A stretch of DNA of 64,000 nucleotides from an uncultured Candidatus Pelagibacter sp. (GTDB lineage: Bacteria; Pseudomonadota; Alphaproteobacteria; Pelagibacterales; Pelagibacteraceae): the NCBI GenBank assembly GCA_905616465.1, contig CAJQSX010000023.1, forward strand, positions 62,001 through 126,000, written 5' to 3'. A program made the translations under genes and the position numbers. Below the pieces are notes generated by a model. It was not told where the DNA came from, searched no databases, and worked only from the letters and a program-made list of their open reading frames with translations. This document shows, piece after piece, positions 41,932-51,985 of this stretch (positions are counted from its first letter, which is position 1; the number at the start of each line of letters is the position of its first letter).

Positions 41932-43752
41932 ATGTGTGGAATAATAGGAATATCTAGCAATAAATCTGTATCAGCCAATATTATAAATTCTTTAAAAAAA
42001 TTAGAATATAGAGGGTATGACTCTGCAGGTATGGCAACCTTATCAGCTGGAATTATTAATGAAGTAAAATCTAAAGGTAGAGTAGATAATTTAGAAAAAA
42101 ATTTTGATTTAAAAAATTTATTAGGAAATATTGGTATTGGACATGTTAGGTGGGCAACACATGGTGTTCCAAATAGTATAAATGCACACCCACATTCATC
42201 TGACAGCGTATCGGTTGTACACAATGGAATAATTGAAAATTCAACATTATTAAAAAAACACCTGGTTAGTAAGGGGCATGTATTTAAGTCACAAACAGAC
42301 ACGGAAGTTATTGCTCATTTAATTACTGAAAATTTAAAAACATCTGAATTACAAGAAGCCATTACCAAAACTTTAAAACAGCTTCATGGAAGTTTTGCAT
42401 TGGGCATAATCTTTAAAGATAAATCAGATTTAATAGTTGGAGCAAGACGTGGCTCACCCTTAGCAGTTGGTTATGGTCCAAATGAAAACTATTTAGGGTC
42501 AGATTCTTATGCTTTGAAATCAATGACAAATAAAATTACTTATTTAGATGATGGTGAATTTTGCATAGTCAAAAAAGATCAGGTTAATTTTTTTAACGAA
42601 GAAGGATTAAAAATTAATAAAAAAGTATTAGAACTTTCTTCTAATGAAGAAAATTATGATAAAGGTGATTTCAAGCATTTCATGGCTAAAGAAATAGAAG
42701 AACAGCCTGCTACAGTAAAAACTTGCATTAAAGAATATGTTGATAATATAAATAATGACATCAATATTTATAATTTTCCTTGGAAAATTAATGAAATTAA
42801 ATCAATTACTTTAATAGGTTGTGGCACAGCTTTTCATTCATGCTTAATGGCTAAATACTGGTTTGAAGAGTTAACAACTTTAGATGTTAATATTGATATT
42901 GCATCTGAATTTAGATATAGAAAAAATAGATTTAAAAGTGATACTTTATATGTATTTGTTTCTCAGTCAGGAGAAACAGCAGATACTTATGCTGCCTTAG
43001 ATTTATGCAATAAAAATAAAATGAAGACTTGTTCAGTTATAAATGTAATTGAAAGTTCAATTGCAAGAGACTCGAACTTTGTTTTACCTATCCATTGTGG
43101 CCCAGAAATTGGAGTAGCTTCAACTAAAGCATTTTTAGGCCAAATACTCGTTCTCTACATTCTTGCTTTAAAATTATCCTCTTTAAGAAGTGAGATTAAA
43201 ATTGAAAATTATCAAGAAAAAATTAAAGATCTCAAAAATTTACCGGCATTGATTGAAAAAACATTGCTAACAGATAATGACATTCAAGCAATATCTTCGA
43301 CTTTCAATGATGCAAAAGGTTCCATGTTTTTAGGAAGAGGGTTTTCATATCCGATAGCATTAGAAGGTGCATTAAAACTAAAAGAACTATCTTATATTCA
43401 CGCAGAAGGTTACCCAGCTGGTGAAATGAAACATGGGCCACTAGCATTAATTGAAGAAGGTATGCCTGTAGTTGTTCTGGCACCAAGAGATAGTTATTAT
43501 AAAAAAACTATTTCAAATATGCAGGAAGTAATAGCGAGAGGGGCAAAAGTTTTATTAATTACTAACAAAAGCAAAGATGAAGTAATTTCTGAAAATATTT
43601 GGGAAACAATCGAGGTTGAAAATACTAACGATGACTTACTGCCTTTTCTTTTGACTATTCCACTCCAAAAACTTGCTTATTATTCAGCTCTTAAAAAGGG
43701 TCACGACATAGATAAGCCTAGAAATTTGGCAAAATCTGTAACAGTTGAATAA
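41932..43752 (+). CDS. glmS: glutamine-fructose-6-phosphate aminotransferase
   Basis: This is a 606-residue GlmS. The N-terminal glutaminase starts M-C-G-I-I-G-I with Cys2 as nucleophile, and G-H-V-R-W-A-T-H-G is its substrate loop. Two SIS sugar-isomerase domains follow (I-G-C-G-T-A-F-H and L-G-R-G-F-S-Y-P), and the C-terminus D-K-P-R-N-L-A-K-S-V-T-V-E is the typical tail. It supplies glucosamine 6-phosphate for peptidoglycan and LPS. It is coupled to the acetyltransferase-only GlmU two bases upstream. Confidence 0.96.
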   Translation: MCGIIGISSNKSVSANIINSLKKLEYRGYDSAGMATLSAGIINEVKSKGRVDNLEKNFDLKNLLGNIGIGHVRWATHGVPNSINAHPHSSDSVSVVHNGIIENSTLLKKHLVSKGHVFKSQTDTEVIAHLITENLKTSELQEAITKTLKQLHGSFALGIIFKDKSDLIVGARRGSPLAVGYGPNENYLGSDSYALKSMTNKITYLDDGEFCIVKKDQVNFFNEEGLKINKKVLELSSNEENYDKGDFKHFMAKEIEEQPATVKTCIKEYVDNINNDINIYNFPWKINEIKSITLIGCGTAFHSCLMAKYWFEELTTLDVNIDIASEFRYRKNRFKSDTLYVFVSQSGETADTYAALDLCNKNKMKTCSVINVIESSIARDSNFVLPIHCGPEIGVASTKAFLGQILVLYILALKLSSLRSEIKIENYQEKIKDLKNLPALIEKTLLTDNDIQAISSTFNDAKGSMFLGRGFSYPIALEGALKLKELSYIHAEGYPAGEMKHGPLALIEEGMPVVVLAPRDSYYKKTISNMQEVIARGAKVLLITNKSKDEVISENIWETIEVENTNDDLLPFLLTIPLQKLAYYSALKKGHDIDKPRNLAKSVTVE

Positions 43753-43787
43753 ATTTAAAACTCTGTTAAAACAATCCCCAGTTGCAT

Positions 43788-45167
43788 ATGAAAAATTGGA
43801 AAAAAAATAGTTGGAGAAAGTATCCAGTTAAACACATTCCCGAGTATCCTAACAAAAAAGAATTGGATATGGTTTTGGATAAACTAGGGACGTTTCCACC
43901 TTTAGTATTTGCTGGAGAGACAAGACATTTAAAAGATCAACTTGCTAATGTTGTTGATGGTAAAGCTTTTTTACTTCAAGGAGGAGATTGTGCGGAGAGT
44001 TTTGCCGAATTTAATCCTGACAACATAAGAGACTCGTTTAAATTAATGTTACAAATGTCATTAGTTTTAACCTACTCAGCCTCATTACCAGTTGTAAAAG
44101 TTGGAAGAATTGCTGGACAGTTTTCAAAACCCAGAAGCTCACCAGTAGAAATAAAAGATGGGGTAGAGCTACCAAGCTATTTGGGTGACAATATTAATGG
44201 GATGGAATTTAGTGAAAAGTCAAGAGTTCCGGATCCAAAAAGATTATTTAAAGCTTATTCTCAATCAGCAGCAACATTAAATCTTATAAGAGCTTTTTGC
44301 CATGGTGGTTTTGCCGATTTACAAAATGTTCATACTTGGAATCTTGGGTTTATAAAAAACAGCCCAGAATTAAAAAGATTTAAAGAATTAGAAGATAGAA
44401 TTGCTGATGCTCTAGCATTTATGGATGCTTGTGGAATTAATTCTGATTTCAATAGAAGACTAAAAACTGTAAATTATTGGACTTCTCATGAGGCATTACA
44501 TCTTCCATTTGAAGAAACTATGACAAGAACAGATTCAACCACAGGGGAAAATCATGACACATCAGCTCACTTTGTTTGGATTGGAGATAGAACTAGACAA
44601 CTTGATGGTGGACATGTTGAATTTTGTAGAGGAATCGAAAATCCAATTGGGATTAAATGTGGTCCAACTTTAAAAACTGAGGATTTAATAAATCTTTGTA
44701 ATAAGATTAATCCAACCAATGAAAAAGGGAAAATTACTCTAATTTCAAGATTTGGTGCTGACAATGTTTCAAAGCATTTACCAAAGTTGATAAGAGCAAT
44801 TAAAAAAGAAGGTTTAAATGTAATTTGGTCATGTGATCCATGTCATGGTAATACAATAAAAGCTGCAACAGGTTTTAAAACAAGACCTTTTAATAGTGTT
44901 TTAAAAGAGGTTAAAAATGTATTTGCTTGCCACCAAAGTGAAGGAAGTTATGCTGGTGGATTGCATATAGAAATGACAGGTCAAAATGTTACAGAATGTA
45001 TTGGTGGAGCTCAAAAAATATCAGAAAAAGACTTATCTTCCAGATATCATACTCATTGTGATCCAAGATTAAATGCAAACCAAGCTTTAGAATTAGCCTT
45101 TTTAATTTCTGATGAAATTAAAAAGAATAGCTTGTATTCTAAAAACACAGATAGAGCGGTATCTTAA
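43788..45167 (+). CDS. class II 3-deoxy-7-phosphoheptulonate (DAHP) synthase
   Basis: This is a 459-residue plant/actinobacterial-type (class II) DAHP synthase, the first shikimate-pathway step from PEP and erythrose 4-phosphate. G-G-D-C-A-E-S at 65-71 (metal Cys68), W-T-S-H-E-A-L, R-F-G-A-D-N and D-P-C-H-G-N-T are family motifs. ATG 43788 is chosen over a TTG six bases earlier. It is unrelated in sequence to E. coli AroFGH and often shows different feedback control. Confidence 0.93.
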   Translation: MKNWKKNSWRKYPVKHIPEYPNKKELDMVLDKLGTFPPLVFAGETRHLKDQLANVVDGKAFLLQGGDCAESFAEFNPDNIRDSFKLMLQMSLVLTYSASLPVVKVGRIAGQFSKPRSSPVEIKDGVELPSYLGDNINGMEFSEKSRVPDPKRLFKAYSQSAATLNLIRAFCHGGFADLQNVHTWNLGFIKNSPELKRFKELEDRIADALAFMDACGINSDFNRRLKTVNYWTSHEALHLPFEETMTRTDSTTGENHDTSAHFVWIGDRTRQLDGGHVEFCRGIENPIGIKCGPTLKTEDLINLCNKINPTNEKGKITLISRFGADNVSKHLPKLIRAIKKEGLNVIWSCDPCHGNTIKAATGFKTRPFNSVLKEVKNVFACHQSEGSYAGGLHIEMTGQNVTECIGGAQKISEKDLSSRYHTHCDPRLNANQALELAFLISDEIKKNSLYSKNTDRAVS

Positions 45168-45206
45168 GACATTGTAAAAAATACTAACGGATAATATTTT
45201 GTAATC

Positions 45207-45944
45207 ATGAATGCCTCTAACAAAGTAAATTTTATTTCTAACTGGATTAAAGATTATATAAATAATATGCCTAGTAAAGCACAGTCATTAGTTATAGGTG
45301 TTTCTGGAGGAATTGACTCCTCTGTATCGAGCACTTTAAGTGCAATGACTGGCTTAAAGACAATTGTTTTATCAATGCCTATTAAACAAAAATCTCATCA
45401 GCATGATTTAAGTTTAAAACACAAAGAATGGTTGACCAAAAAATTTGATAATGTTGAGGCCCATACGATTAACTTAAATGAAATATTCATGAAGTTTTCT
45501 TCTAGTTTATCAAATTTTGATAATGAGCATGGTATGGCAAATTCTAAAGCAAGACTAAGAATGACAACCCTTTATCAAGTAGCGGCAGCAAATAAGGGAA
45601 TTGTCGTTGGAACTGGAAATAAAGTTGAGGATTTTGGCGTTGGTTTTTATACAAAATATGGCGACGGTGGAGTTGATATATCACCACTAGGTGACTGTAA
45701 TAAAACTGAAGTTTGGGAACTTGGGAGGGAATTGGGAATACTAAAAGAGATAATTGAAGCAGCTCCTACAGACGGATTGTGGGATGATGGTAGAACAGAC
45801 GAAGGTCAACTTGGATTAAAATACCAAGAAATAGAGGAAGCAATGGAAAACCCTAAATCAGTTAATAGAAATACATACGAAACTATAAGAAAAAAAAATT
45901 TGCATAAAATGGAGCCAATTCCAGTATGCAAAATTCCTAATTAA
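45207..45944 (+). CDS. nadE: ammonia-dependent NAD+ synthetase
   Basis: This is a 245-residue NadE that amidates deamido-NAD. V-S-G-G-I-D-S-S at 32-39 is the ATP-pyrophosphatase P-loop. G-T-G-N-K-V-E-D, K-Y-G-D-G-G-V-D-I and P-T-D-G-L-W form the remainder of the active site. No glutaminase domain is present, so free ammonia is used. It lies between the DAHP synthase and cysS genes with 39- and 45-base gaps. Confidence 0.93.
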   Translation: MNASNKVNFISNWIKDYINNMPSKAQSLVIGVSGGIDSSVSSTLSAMTGLKTIVLSMPIKQKSHQHDLSLKHKEWLTKKFDNVEAHTINLNEIFMKFSSSLSNFDNEHGMANSKARLRMTTLYQVAAANKGIVVGTGNKVEDFGVGFYTKYGDGGVDISPLGDCNKTEVWELGRELGILKEIIEAAPTDGLWDDGRTDEGQLGLKYQEIEEAMENPKSVNRNTYETIRKKNLHKMEPIPVCKIPN

Positions 45945-45989
45945 TCTATTAGATTAACAAATCTATAAATTAAGTATATTTCTAAAACT

Positions 45990-47390
45990 ATGAGAAAAGA
46001 TATTTTTTTAACAAACAATCTTACCAATAAAAAAGAAAAATTTTTTCCAATAAATGAAAAAAAAGTTGGCATGTATGTGTGTGGTCCAACGGTATATGAT
46101 GATCCACACATCGGTAATGCAAGACCTTTAGTTATTTTTGATATTTTATTTAAAGTCTTAAAATGTGAATATGGTGAAAGTGCCGTTAATTATATAAGGA
46201 ACATTACTGATGTAGATGACAAGATAATAAAATCAGCAAACGATAATAATATTTCTATTGAAGATTTAACAAACAAAGTCATTAAAGATTTCCAAATTGA
46301 TTGTGACTATTTAAATCTAGAGTCGCCAAGCAAAGAACCAAAAGCTACTGATCATATTAATGAAATGATTAATATGATTTCTGAACTTACTAAAAAAAAA
46401 TTTGCATATGAAAAAAATAATCACGTCTATTTTGAAGTAAAAAAATTTAAAGATTATGGAAAATTGTCGAACAAAAATTTAGATGAATTAATAGCAGGTT
46501 CAAGAGTAGAAATTTCAGAAGAAAAAAAAAATCCTGAAGATTTTGTTTTATGGAAACCTTCAACGAATGATGAACCATATTGGGACTCACCATGGGGAAA
46601 AGGTAGGCCAGGCTGGCACTTAGAATGCTCTGCGATGTCGAAAAAATATTTAGGAAATCAATTTGATATTCATGGTGGAGGTATAGACTTAATTTTTCCT
46701 CATCATGAAAACGAAATAGCTCAGTCAAGATGTGCCAATGATACAAAATCATTTGCTAATTATTGGGTCCATAATGGATTTATTACTACGTCCAATGAAA
46801 AAATGGCAAAGTCACAAGGAAACATCCTGTCTATTAAAGATGTAAAGAGTTTAGGTGCAGGTCAAGTTTTGAGATTAGCTTTAATGAGTGCGCATTATAA
46901 ACAACCATTAGATTGGAATCAAAAACTTTTTCAAGATTGTCAAAACACAATTCAAAAATGGTATAATGGAATTGATAAAGAAATTTATCTATTTGCAAAT
47001 CCAGTTGGTAAAAAACTTTTAAATAAAAAAGTTATAATCCCAGATAAAATTCTAGAACCTCTTTATGATGATTTAAATACTCCAGGTTATATTGCTAATC
47101 TTCATAAGTTATTTGATAAAATGTTAATTGGGGACGAAAATGATAAAGAAATTTTTATTTCAGCATGTAATTTTATTGGTTTACTAATCGAGTCAAAAGA
47201 AGATTGGGAATATTATAGGTTTAAATGTGCTAAAATTGAATCTACAGAAATTAATAATAAAGTTAAATTGATGGATAAAGCTAGAGAAAATAAAGACTAT
47301 GCAGTGTCAGATAGAATTAGAGAAGAGTTGCAAGATATTGGTATAGTATTAGAAAATAAGGATGGTAAAACGATTTGGAAATTAAAATGA
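45990..47390 (+). CDS. cysS: cysteinyl-tRNA synthetase
   Basis: This is a 466-residue class I synthetase. Cys31 in V-C-G-P-T-V-Y is the first zinc ligand, P-H-I-G-N-A-R (39-45) is the HIGH motif, and K-M-A-K-S at 271-275 is the KMSKS motif. W-H-L-E-C-S and F-P-H-H-E-N-E provide the other zinc ligands. Its stop overlaps the citramalate synthase ATG by four bases (ATGA). Confidence 0.96.
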   Translation: MRKDIFLTNNLTNKKEKFFPINEKKVGMYVCGPTVYDDPHIGNARPLVIFDILFKVLKCEYGESAVNYIRNITDVDDKIIKSANDNNISIEDLTNKVIKDFQIDCDYLNLESPSKEPKATDHINEMINMISELTKKKFAYEKNNHVYFEVKKFKDYGKLSNKNLDELIAGSRVEISEEKKNPEDFVLWKPSTNDEPYWDSPWGKGRPGWHLECSAMSKKYLGNQFDIHGGGIDLIFPHHENEIAQSRCANDTKSFANYWVHNGFITTSNEKMAKSQGNILSIKDVKSLGAGQVLRLALMSAHYKQPLDWNQKLFQDCQNTIQKWYNGIDKEIYLFANPVGKKLLNKKVIIPDKILEPLYDDLNTPGYIANLHKLFDKMLIGDENDKEIFISACNFIGLLIESKEDWEYYRFKCAKIESTEINNKVKLMDKARENKDYAVSDRIREELQDIGIVLENKDGKTIWKLK

Positions 47391-48988
47391 GTAAAGAACG
47401 GTTATACATCTTTGACACAACGCTAAGAGATGGTGCTCAGACCCAAGGAGTTGATTTTTCTATAGAGGATAAAGAGAAGATTGCTTCTGCATTAGATGAT
47501 CTAGGGGTTGATTACATTGAAGGGGGATGGCCTGGGGCCAATCCTACAGATACAGAATTTTTTCAAAAAAAACATAATTTTAAAAATGCTAAACTTACTT
47601 GTTTTGGGATGACCAAAAAAACAGGTCACAGTGCAGATAATGATATTGGTTTATCAGCTTTATTAAACTCAAACACACCAGCCGTTTGTTTGGTGGGTAA
47701 ATCTTGGGATTTTCATGTAGATGTTGCTCTGGGTATCTCAAATAAAGAAAATTTAAAAAATATTAGTGAAAGTGCCAAACTTTTTATCAACGCGAAAAAA
47801 GAATTTATGTTTGATGCAGAACACTTTTTTGATGGATATAAAGCAAATTCAAAATATGCGATTGAATGTATTAAAGCTGCTTATGATCAAGGAGCAAGGT
47901 GGATAGTTTTATGTGACACAAATGGAGGAACACTCCCACACGAAGTTTCTAAAATAGTTTCAAATGTTTTAAAAATTATTCCTGGAAAAAATTTAGGTAT
48001 TCATGCCCACAATGACACAGGAAATGCGGTTGCAAATTCTCTTGTGGCAGTTTTGTCTGGTGTACGCCAAGTACAAGGTACAATTAACGGCTTAGGGGAA
48101 AGATGTGGAAATGCAAATTTAATGTCACTGATTCCAACTCTTTTTTTAAAAAATGATTTTTCATCTAAGTTTGAAACTGGGATTAAAACTAAAAACATAA
48201 AAAAATTAACAGAGTGTTCTAGACTTTTAGATGAAGTTTTAAATCAAAAACCAAATATGCATTTGCCATACGTTGGTGCTGCAGCCTTTTCTCATAAAGG
48301 TGGACTTCATGTTTCGGCAGTTCAAAAAGATCCAAAAACTTACGAACACATAAACCCAGAAGAAGTTGGAAATAATAGAAATATAGTCATTTCAGATCAG
48401 TCAGGTAAATCAAATATCATTTCAAGATTAAAAACTATAGATATAGACATTGATGAAAATGATCCTAAGATTAAAAAACTTTTAAATGAAGTTAAAGATA
48501 GGGAGTTTATCGGATATAGCTATGATGGAGCTGACGCTTCATTTGAACTTTTAGCAAGAAGAATAATAGGACAAATCCCAAGATATATTTTAATAACTGA
48601 ATATGACGTTTCAGTTAAAAAAGATTCTTCAGGTAAAATAATTTCATCAGCAAAAGCTCAATTAGAAGTTGATGGAGAAAAAATTATATGTGAAGGAAAG
48701 GGGAATGGACCAGTCAATGCTCTTGACAATGCTATAAGGCAAAATGTTGATAGGTTGGCTAAATACTCTAAATATTTAAAGGATTTAAAATTAGTTGATT
48801 ATAAAGTAAGAATTTTAAATACAGGAACTGAAGCAGTTACTAGAGTTTCAATTGAGAGCACAGACTCTAAAGGTAAAAACTGGTTTACTATAGGCGTATC
48901 AACAAATATTATTGATGCCTCATTTAAAGCTCTGGTAGATAGTTTGGATTATAAACTGTTTAAAGATAAAGCTCCCGCAAGCATCTAA
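47387..48988 (+). CDS. cimA: (R)-citramalate synthase
   Basis: This is a 533-residue DRE-TIM enzyme. F-D-T-T-L-R-D-G at 9-16 contains the metal Asp and catalytic Arg, followed by A-Q-T-Q-G-V; E-G-G-W-P-G-A-N-P and H-A-H-N-D-T-G-N are CimA-type blocks. The C-terminal ~170 residues form the LeuA-type regulatory domain. CimA makes citramalate from pyruvate and acetyl-CoA, opening a threonine-independent route to isoleucine. ATG 47387 overlapping the cysS stop is preferred over a start 12 bases upstream. Confidence 0.88.
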   Translation: MSKERLYIFDTTLRDGAQTQGVDFSIEDKEKIASALDDLGVDYIEGGWPGANPTDTEFFQKKHNFKNAKLTCFGMTKKTGHSADNDIGLSALLNSNTPAVCLVGKSWDFHVDVALGISNKENLKNISESAKLFINAKKEFMFDAEHFFDGYKANSKYAIECIKAAYDQGARWIVLCDTNGGTLPHEVSKIVSNVLKIIPGKNLGIHAHNDTGNAVANSLVAVLSGVRQVQGTINGLGERCGNANLMSLIPTLFLKNDFSSKFETGIKTKNIKKLTECSRLLDEVLNQKPNMHLPYVGAAAFSHKGGLHVSAVQKDPKTYEHINPEEVGNNRNIVISDQSGKSNIISRLKTIDIDIDENDPKIKKLLNEVKDREFIGYSYDGADASFELLARRIIGQIPRYILITEYDVSVKKDSSGKIISSAKAQLEVDGEKIICEGKGNGPVNALDNAIRQNVDRLAKYSKYLKDLKLVDYKVRILNTGTEAVTRVSIESTDSKGKNWFTIGVSTNIIDASFKALVDSLDYKLFKDKAPASI

Positions 48989-48990
48989 AG

Positions 48991-49854
48991 ATGAAAATTA
49001 AAAAATTTTCAAAAAAACCTTTAGATTTAGAAAGCAGAATAGGGGCTAAGCCAATTGTTTGCTATCCAAACAGCAATATTGAAGATGATAGTCTAATTAT
49101 TCTACATAAAGCTAGAGAAAATTTAATCAAGAAAGAAGAGATCACTATTGCTCCTAGAGATGCAAAGATATTTGAAGTTAAAACTGGAGATTTTTTTAGA
49201 ATAGAAAGTATAGAGGGTCCACAAGTTGGAGATTTAAATCTTTTTCAAAGTAATAACTTAGATGAAAAATTTTACTCAGGTAAGACAAGAGCACTTTATG
49301 GAACACATTTGTCTGTAGGAGATAAAATGTATAGTAGTTTTCCTTATCTTAGATCGTTAGCAACAATTACTTGGGATACACTGGACTGGTATGATTACGA
49401 TGAAGATGGTGGATCTGTTCACGATGTTATCGGTACAAGATGTGATCCTTATACCTCAAAGTTGTTAACAGGAAAAGATTACCACTATTGTTGCCATTCA
49501 AATTTAACAAGAGCATTAGTTAAAGAAAAAAATTTGGATATTAAGGAAGCAGAAAAAATAATTCATGATGTTCTTAATGTTTTTATGTGCACAGGTTTTA
49601 CAAATGATACAAAACAATACTTTATGAAGTCTAGTCCCGTACGACCAGGGGATTATTTAGAATTTTTTGCTGAAACAGATTTACTCGGCATATTGTCAGC
49701 TTGTCCTGGTGGCGATTGTGGTTCTGGGCATTCTTCTGATGAGGCAAAGTGTTATCCACTCAAAGTTTCAACATGGTCTGTTAATGAAAAATATTTAAAA
49801 GATATAAAACCATCAATTATTTCTAGTTATAATAAAAAACATGGATTAGATTAA
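48991..49854 (+). CDS. DUF1989 / urea-carboxylase-associated family protein
   Basis: This 287-residue protein has the DUF1989 core: the strand G-D-F-F-R-I-E-S-I-E-G-P-Q-V-G-D (about 70-85) followed by R-T-R/K-A-L-Y-G-T, D-V-I-G-T-R-C-D-P and C-P-G-G-D-C-G-S-G-H. The Cys and His residues there could bind a metal. Family members accompany urea carboxylase or guanidine-degradation genes, but none are present here. It lies two bases after cimA and is probably co-transcribed. The biochemical role is unknown. Confidence 0.75.
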   Translation: MKIKKFSKKPLDLESRIGAKPIVCYPNSNIEDDSLIILHKARENLIKKEEITIAPRDAKIFEVKTGDFFRIESIEGPQVGDLNLFQSNNLDEKFYSGKTRALYGTHLSVGDKMYSSFPYLRSLATITWDTLDWYDYDEDGGSVHDVIGTRCDPYTSKLLTGKDYHYCCHSNLTRALVKEKNLDIKEAEKIIHDVLNVFMCTGFTNDTKQYFMKSSPVRPGDYLEFFAETDLLGILSACPGGDCGSGHSSDEAKCYPLKVSTWSVNEKYLKDIKPSIISSYNKKHGLD

Positions 49855-49860
49855 TTGACA

Positions 49861-50574
49861 ATGTCTTCTAATAATATCTCATTTATTTTACACAAACCAC
49901 AATTATCAGAAAACATAGGTGCCTGCGCAAGAGGAATGAAAAATTTTAATTTTCAAAGGTTAATAGTTATTGATCCAAAACCTATTTATCCAAATGATAA
50001 AATTTTAGCGACATCAGTTAGTGCCAGAAACATTATTAATAAAAGCAAGGTATTTGATAGTTTGGAGCCAGCTTTAAAGAATATAGATTATGTAATTGCA
50101 ACATCGGCAAGATTTAGAAATAAAAATGTTAAACATATTCAATTAGAAGATCTAAAAAAAATAGATTTTAGTAAAAAGGTAGCTTTTCTTTTTGGTCCCG
50201 AAGCATCAGGGCTATCCAATAATGAGATAAGTTATGCTAATTATACATTGCAAATACCAACCAATCCCGAATTTAAATCACTTAATCTATCTCATAGTCT
50301 GATTATTATTGCCCAGTATGTATCTAGCATAATGCAATCTAAGTCTTCTATTTTTAAGAAATCAAAAAAAGTAAAAAAAGCTTCTAAAAAAGAGATACTT
50401 TTAATGACAAATCTTTGTATTCAAAATTTGGATGGAATAAACTTCTTTAAACCAAAAGAAAAAAAGCCAATTATGCTAGAAAATCTAAGAAATATTTTCT
50501 ATAGGATGGAATTATCATCTAAAGAAACACGCATTTTATCAAGTGTATTTGCTAGTTTAGGTAAAAAACGTTGA
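49861..50574 (+). CDS. SPOUT-class tRNA/rRNA 2'-O-methyltransferase (TrmJ-like)
   Basis: This 237-residue protein has the three SpoU motifs: N-I-G-A-C-A-R-G-M-K-N-F, then F-L-F-G-P-E-A-S-G-L-S-N-N-E, then N-L-S-H-S-L-I-I-I-A-Q, which form the trefoil-knot SAM site. The extra C-terminal helices fit TrmJ, which methylates position 32 of tRNAs. ATG 49861 is chosen over a TTG at 49855. It lies between DUF1989 and rpsD. Confidence 0.85.
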   Translation: MSSNNISFILHKPQLSENIGACARGMKNFNFQRLIVIDPKPIYPNDKILATSVSARNIINKSKVFDSLEPALKNIDYVIATSARFRNKNVKHIQLEDLKKIDFSKKVAFLFGPEASGLSNNEISYANYTLQIPTNPEFKSLNLSHSLIIIAQYVSSIMQSKSSIFKKSKKVKKASKKEILLMTNLCIQNLDGINFFKPKEKKPIMLENLRNIFYRMELSSKETRILSSVFASLGKKR

Positions 50575-50614
50575 TTGACAAACTGATAAGTGAGTTTATA
50601 AATCCCATATTCGA

Positions 50615-51232
50615 ATGACAAAAAGATTAAACTCCAAACACAAAGTAGATAGAAGATTAAAGGTTAACCTTTGGGGTAGACCGAAAAGTCCTTTTAACAA
50701 AAGAGATTATGGACCTGGACAACATGGCCAAGGTAGAAAAGGAAAACCTTCTGATTATGGAATTCAGTTACAAGCAAAACAAAAATTAAAAGCCTATTAT
50801 GGTAATATTAACGAGAGACAATTCAGAAATCTGTATAAAAAAGCGGTAATGCTTAAAGGTGATACGAGTGAAAACTTAATAGGTCTTCTAGAAAGAAGAC
50901 TTGATGCAATTATTTATAGAGCAAAGTTTGCAACAACAGTATTTTCTGCAAGACAATTAATTAACCACGGGCATGTTAAAGTGAATGGTAAAAAAGTTAA
51001 TATTAGTAGCTATGCAGTTAAAGAAGAAGATTCAATCGAGATTAGAGATAAATCAAAACAATTGGCAATTATAGACATTGCTTTAGCAAGTAAAGAAAGA
51101 GAAACTCCAGAATATATTCAAATGGATGAAAAAAATAAGAAACTAAAATTTGTCAGAGTTCCAAAATTTGAAGAAGTACCATATCCAATTGTAATGGAGC
51201 CAAATTTAGTTATCGAATACTATTCAAGATAA
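50615..51232 (+). CDS. rpsD: 30S ribosomal protein S4
   Basis: This 205-residue primary 16S-rRNA-binding protein carries the S4 RNA-binding block [22 protein letters not shown] appears near the N-terminus. No zinc-binding Cys are present (the zinc-free form). Length is normal. It stands apart from other ribosomal genes, as often in alphaproteobacteria. Confidence 0.97.
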   Translation: MTKRLNSKHKVDRRLKVNLWGRPKSPFNKRDYGPGQHGQGRKGKPSDYGIQLQAKQKLKAYYGNINERQFRNLYKKAVMLKGDTSENLIGLLERRLDAIIYRAKFATTVFSARQLINHGHVKVNGKKVNISSYAVKEEDSIEIRDKSKQLAIIDIALASKERETPEYIQMDEKNKKLKFVRVPKFEEVPYPIVMEPNLVIEYYSR

Positions 51233-51238
51233 AATTCA

Positions 51239-51985
51239 GTGAATTTTTTTAGTCTGTTTAAACGTAAGTTAATTTTTTATTTTAAAAATAAAGAAAATAT
51301 AGACAATCATTACTTTAAAAAGTCGGTATCTCTTGAACATTTGTTTTCATATTATGGAACTGACAAAGCTGAAAAACACAGAAAAGTTATAGGCTGGAGC
51401 AATGGTGAAGGCCATGGTTTTTCTAAATATTACATTAGACATATAAAAAAATTTAAAGATAAAAAAATTAATTTTTTGGAAATTGGCTGTGGTCAAGGTA
51501 TATCAGCAGCAGCTTTTACCAAATACTTAAAAAAATCTACCGCATACTGTTTAGATGTGAATTTAACTAATGTTAGCATTAAATCAAAAAGAATAAATTA
51601 TTTTGGTCTTAACTCATCTAATATAAAACAAATGATTAATTTTTTAAAAAAGAGTGATCAAAAAAGAAACTCTTTCAATTTTATCATTGATGATGGTTCA
51701 CATAATTTAAGTGATCAACTTTTTTCTTTAAATTTTTTTTTCAAACATCTCAAGAAAAATTCAATTTATATAATTGAAGATTATAAATTTCCTAATTATT
51801 TTAAAAGAAATTATGACGTTAAAGAATTAAAGATTTCTGAAATGATTACTAAAATTAGAAAAAAAAAATATTTTAAATCAAAAATTATCGAAAAAGAAAC
51901 TATAGATGAATTATTTTCTTCAAAAATATATCAATATAAAGGAAACGGAGATTATTCTGATATTGTTTTTTTTGAAAAAGGTTAA
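51239..51985 (+). CDS. class I SAM-dependent methyltransferase, small-molecule/sugar type
   Basis: This 248-residue protein begins at GTG seven bases after rpsD. The G-T-D-K-A-E-K-H segment (40-47) followed by G-H-G-F-S-K-Y-Y and F-L-E-I-G-C-G-Q-G at 79-87 (motif I), with I-I-D-D-G-S-H later, resembles the MycE/demethylmacrocin O-methyltransferase group that methylates sugars. The substrate is unknown. Its stop touches the stop of the converging glutaredoxin gene. Confidence 0.7.
   Translation: MNFFSLFKRKLIFYFKNKENIDNHYFKKSVSLEHLFSYYGTDKAEKHRKVIGWSNGEGHGFSKYYIRHIKKFKDKKINFLEIGCGQGISAAAFTKYLKKSTAYCLDVNLTNVSIKSKRINYFGLNSSNIKQMINFLKKSDQKRNSFNFIIDDGSHNLSDQLFSLNFFFKHLKKNSIYIIEDYKFPNYFKRNYDVKELKISEMITKIRKKKYFKSKIIEKETIDELFSSKIYQYKGNGDYSDIVFFEKG

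Noticed and set aside
41850..42302. Open frame of 150 codons on the minus strand
   Set aside because: It lies opposite glmS and the end of the GlmU-type gene, both strongly supported. The translated sequence has no recognisable motif.
46447..46752. Open frame of 101 codons on the minus strand
   Set aside because: It is antisense to the catalytic region of cysS and rich in His/Tyr/Leu from reverse-complemented codons.
48991..49854. Urea carboxylase assignment for the DUF1989 protein
   Set aside because: No biotin carboxylase, allophanate hydrolase or guanidine genes are nearby and the protein has no carboxylase domain.
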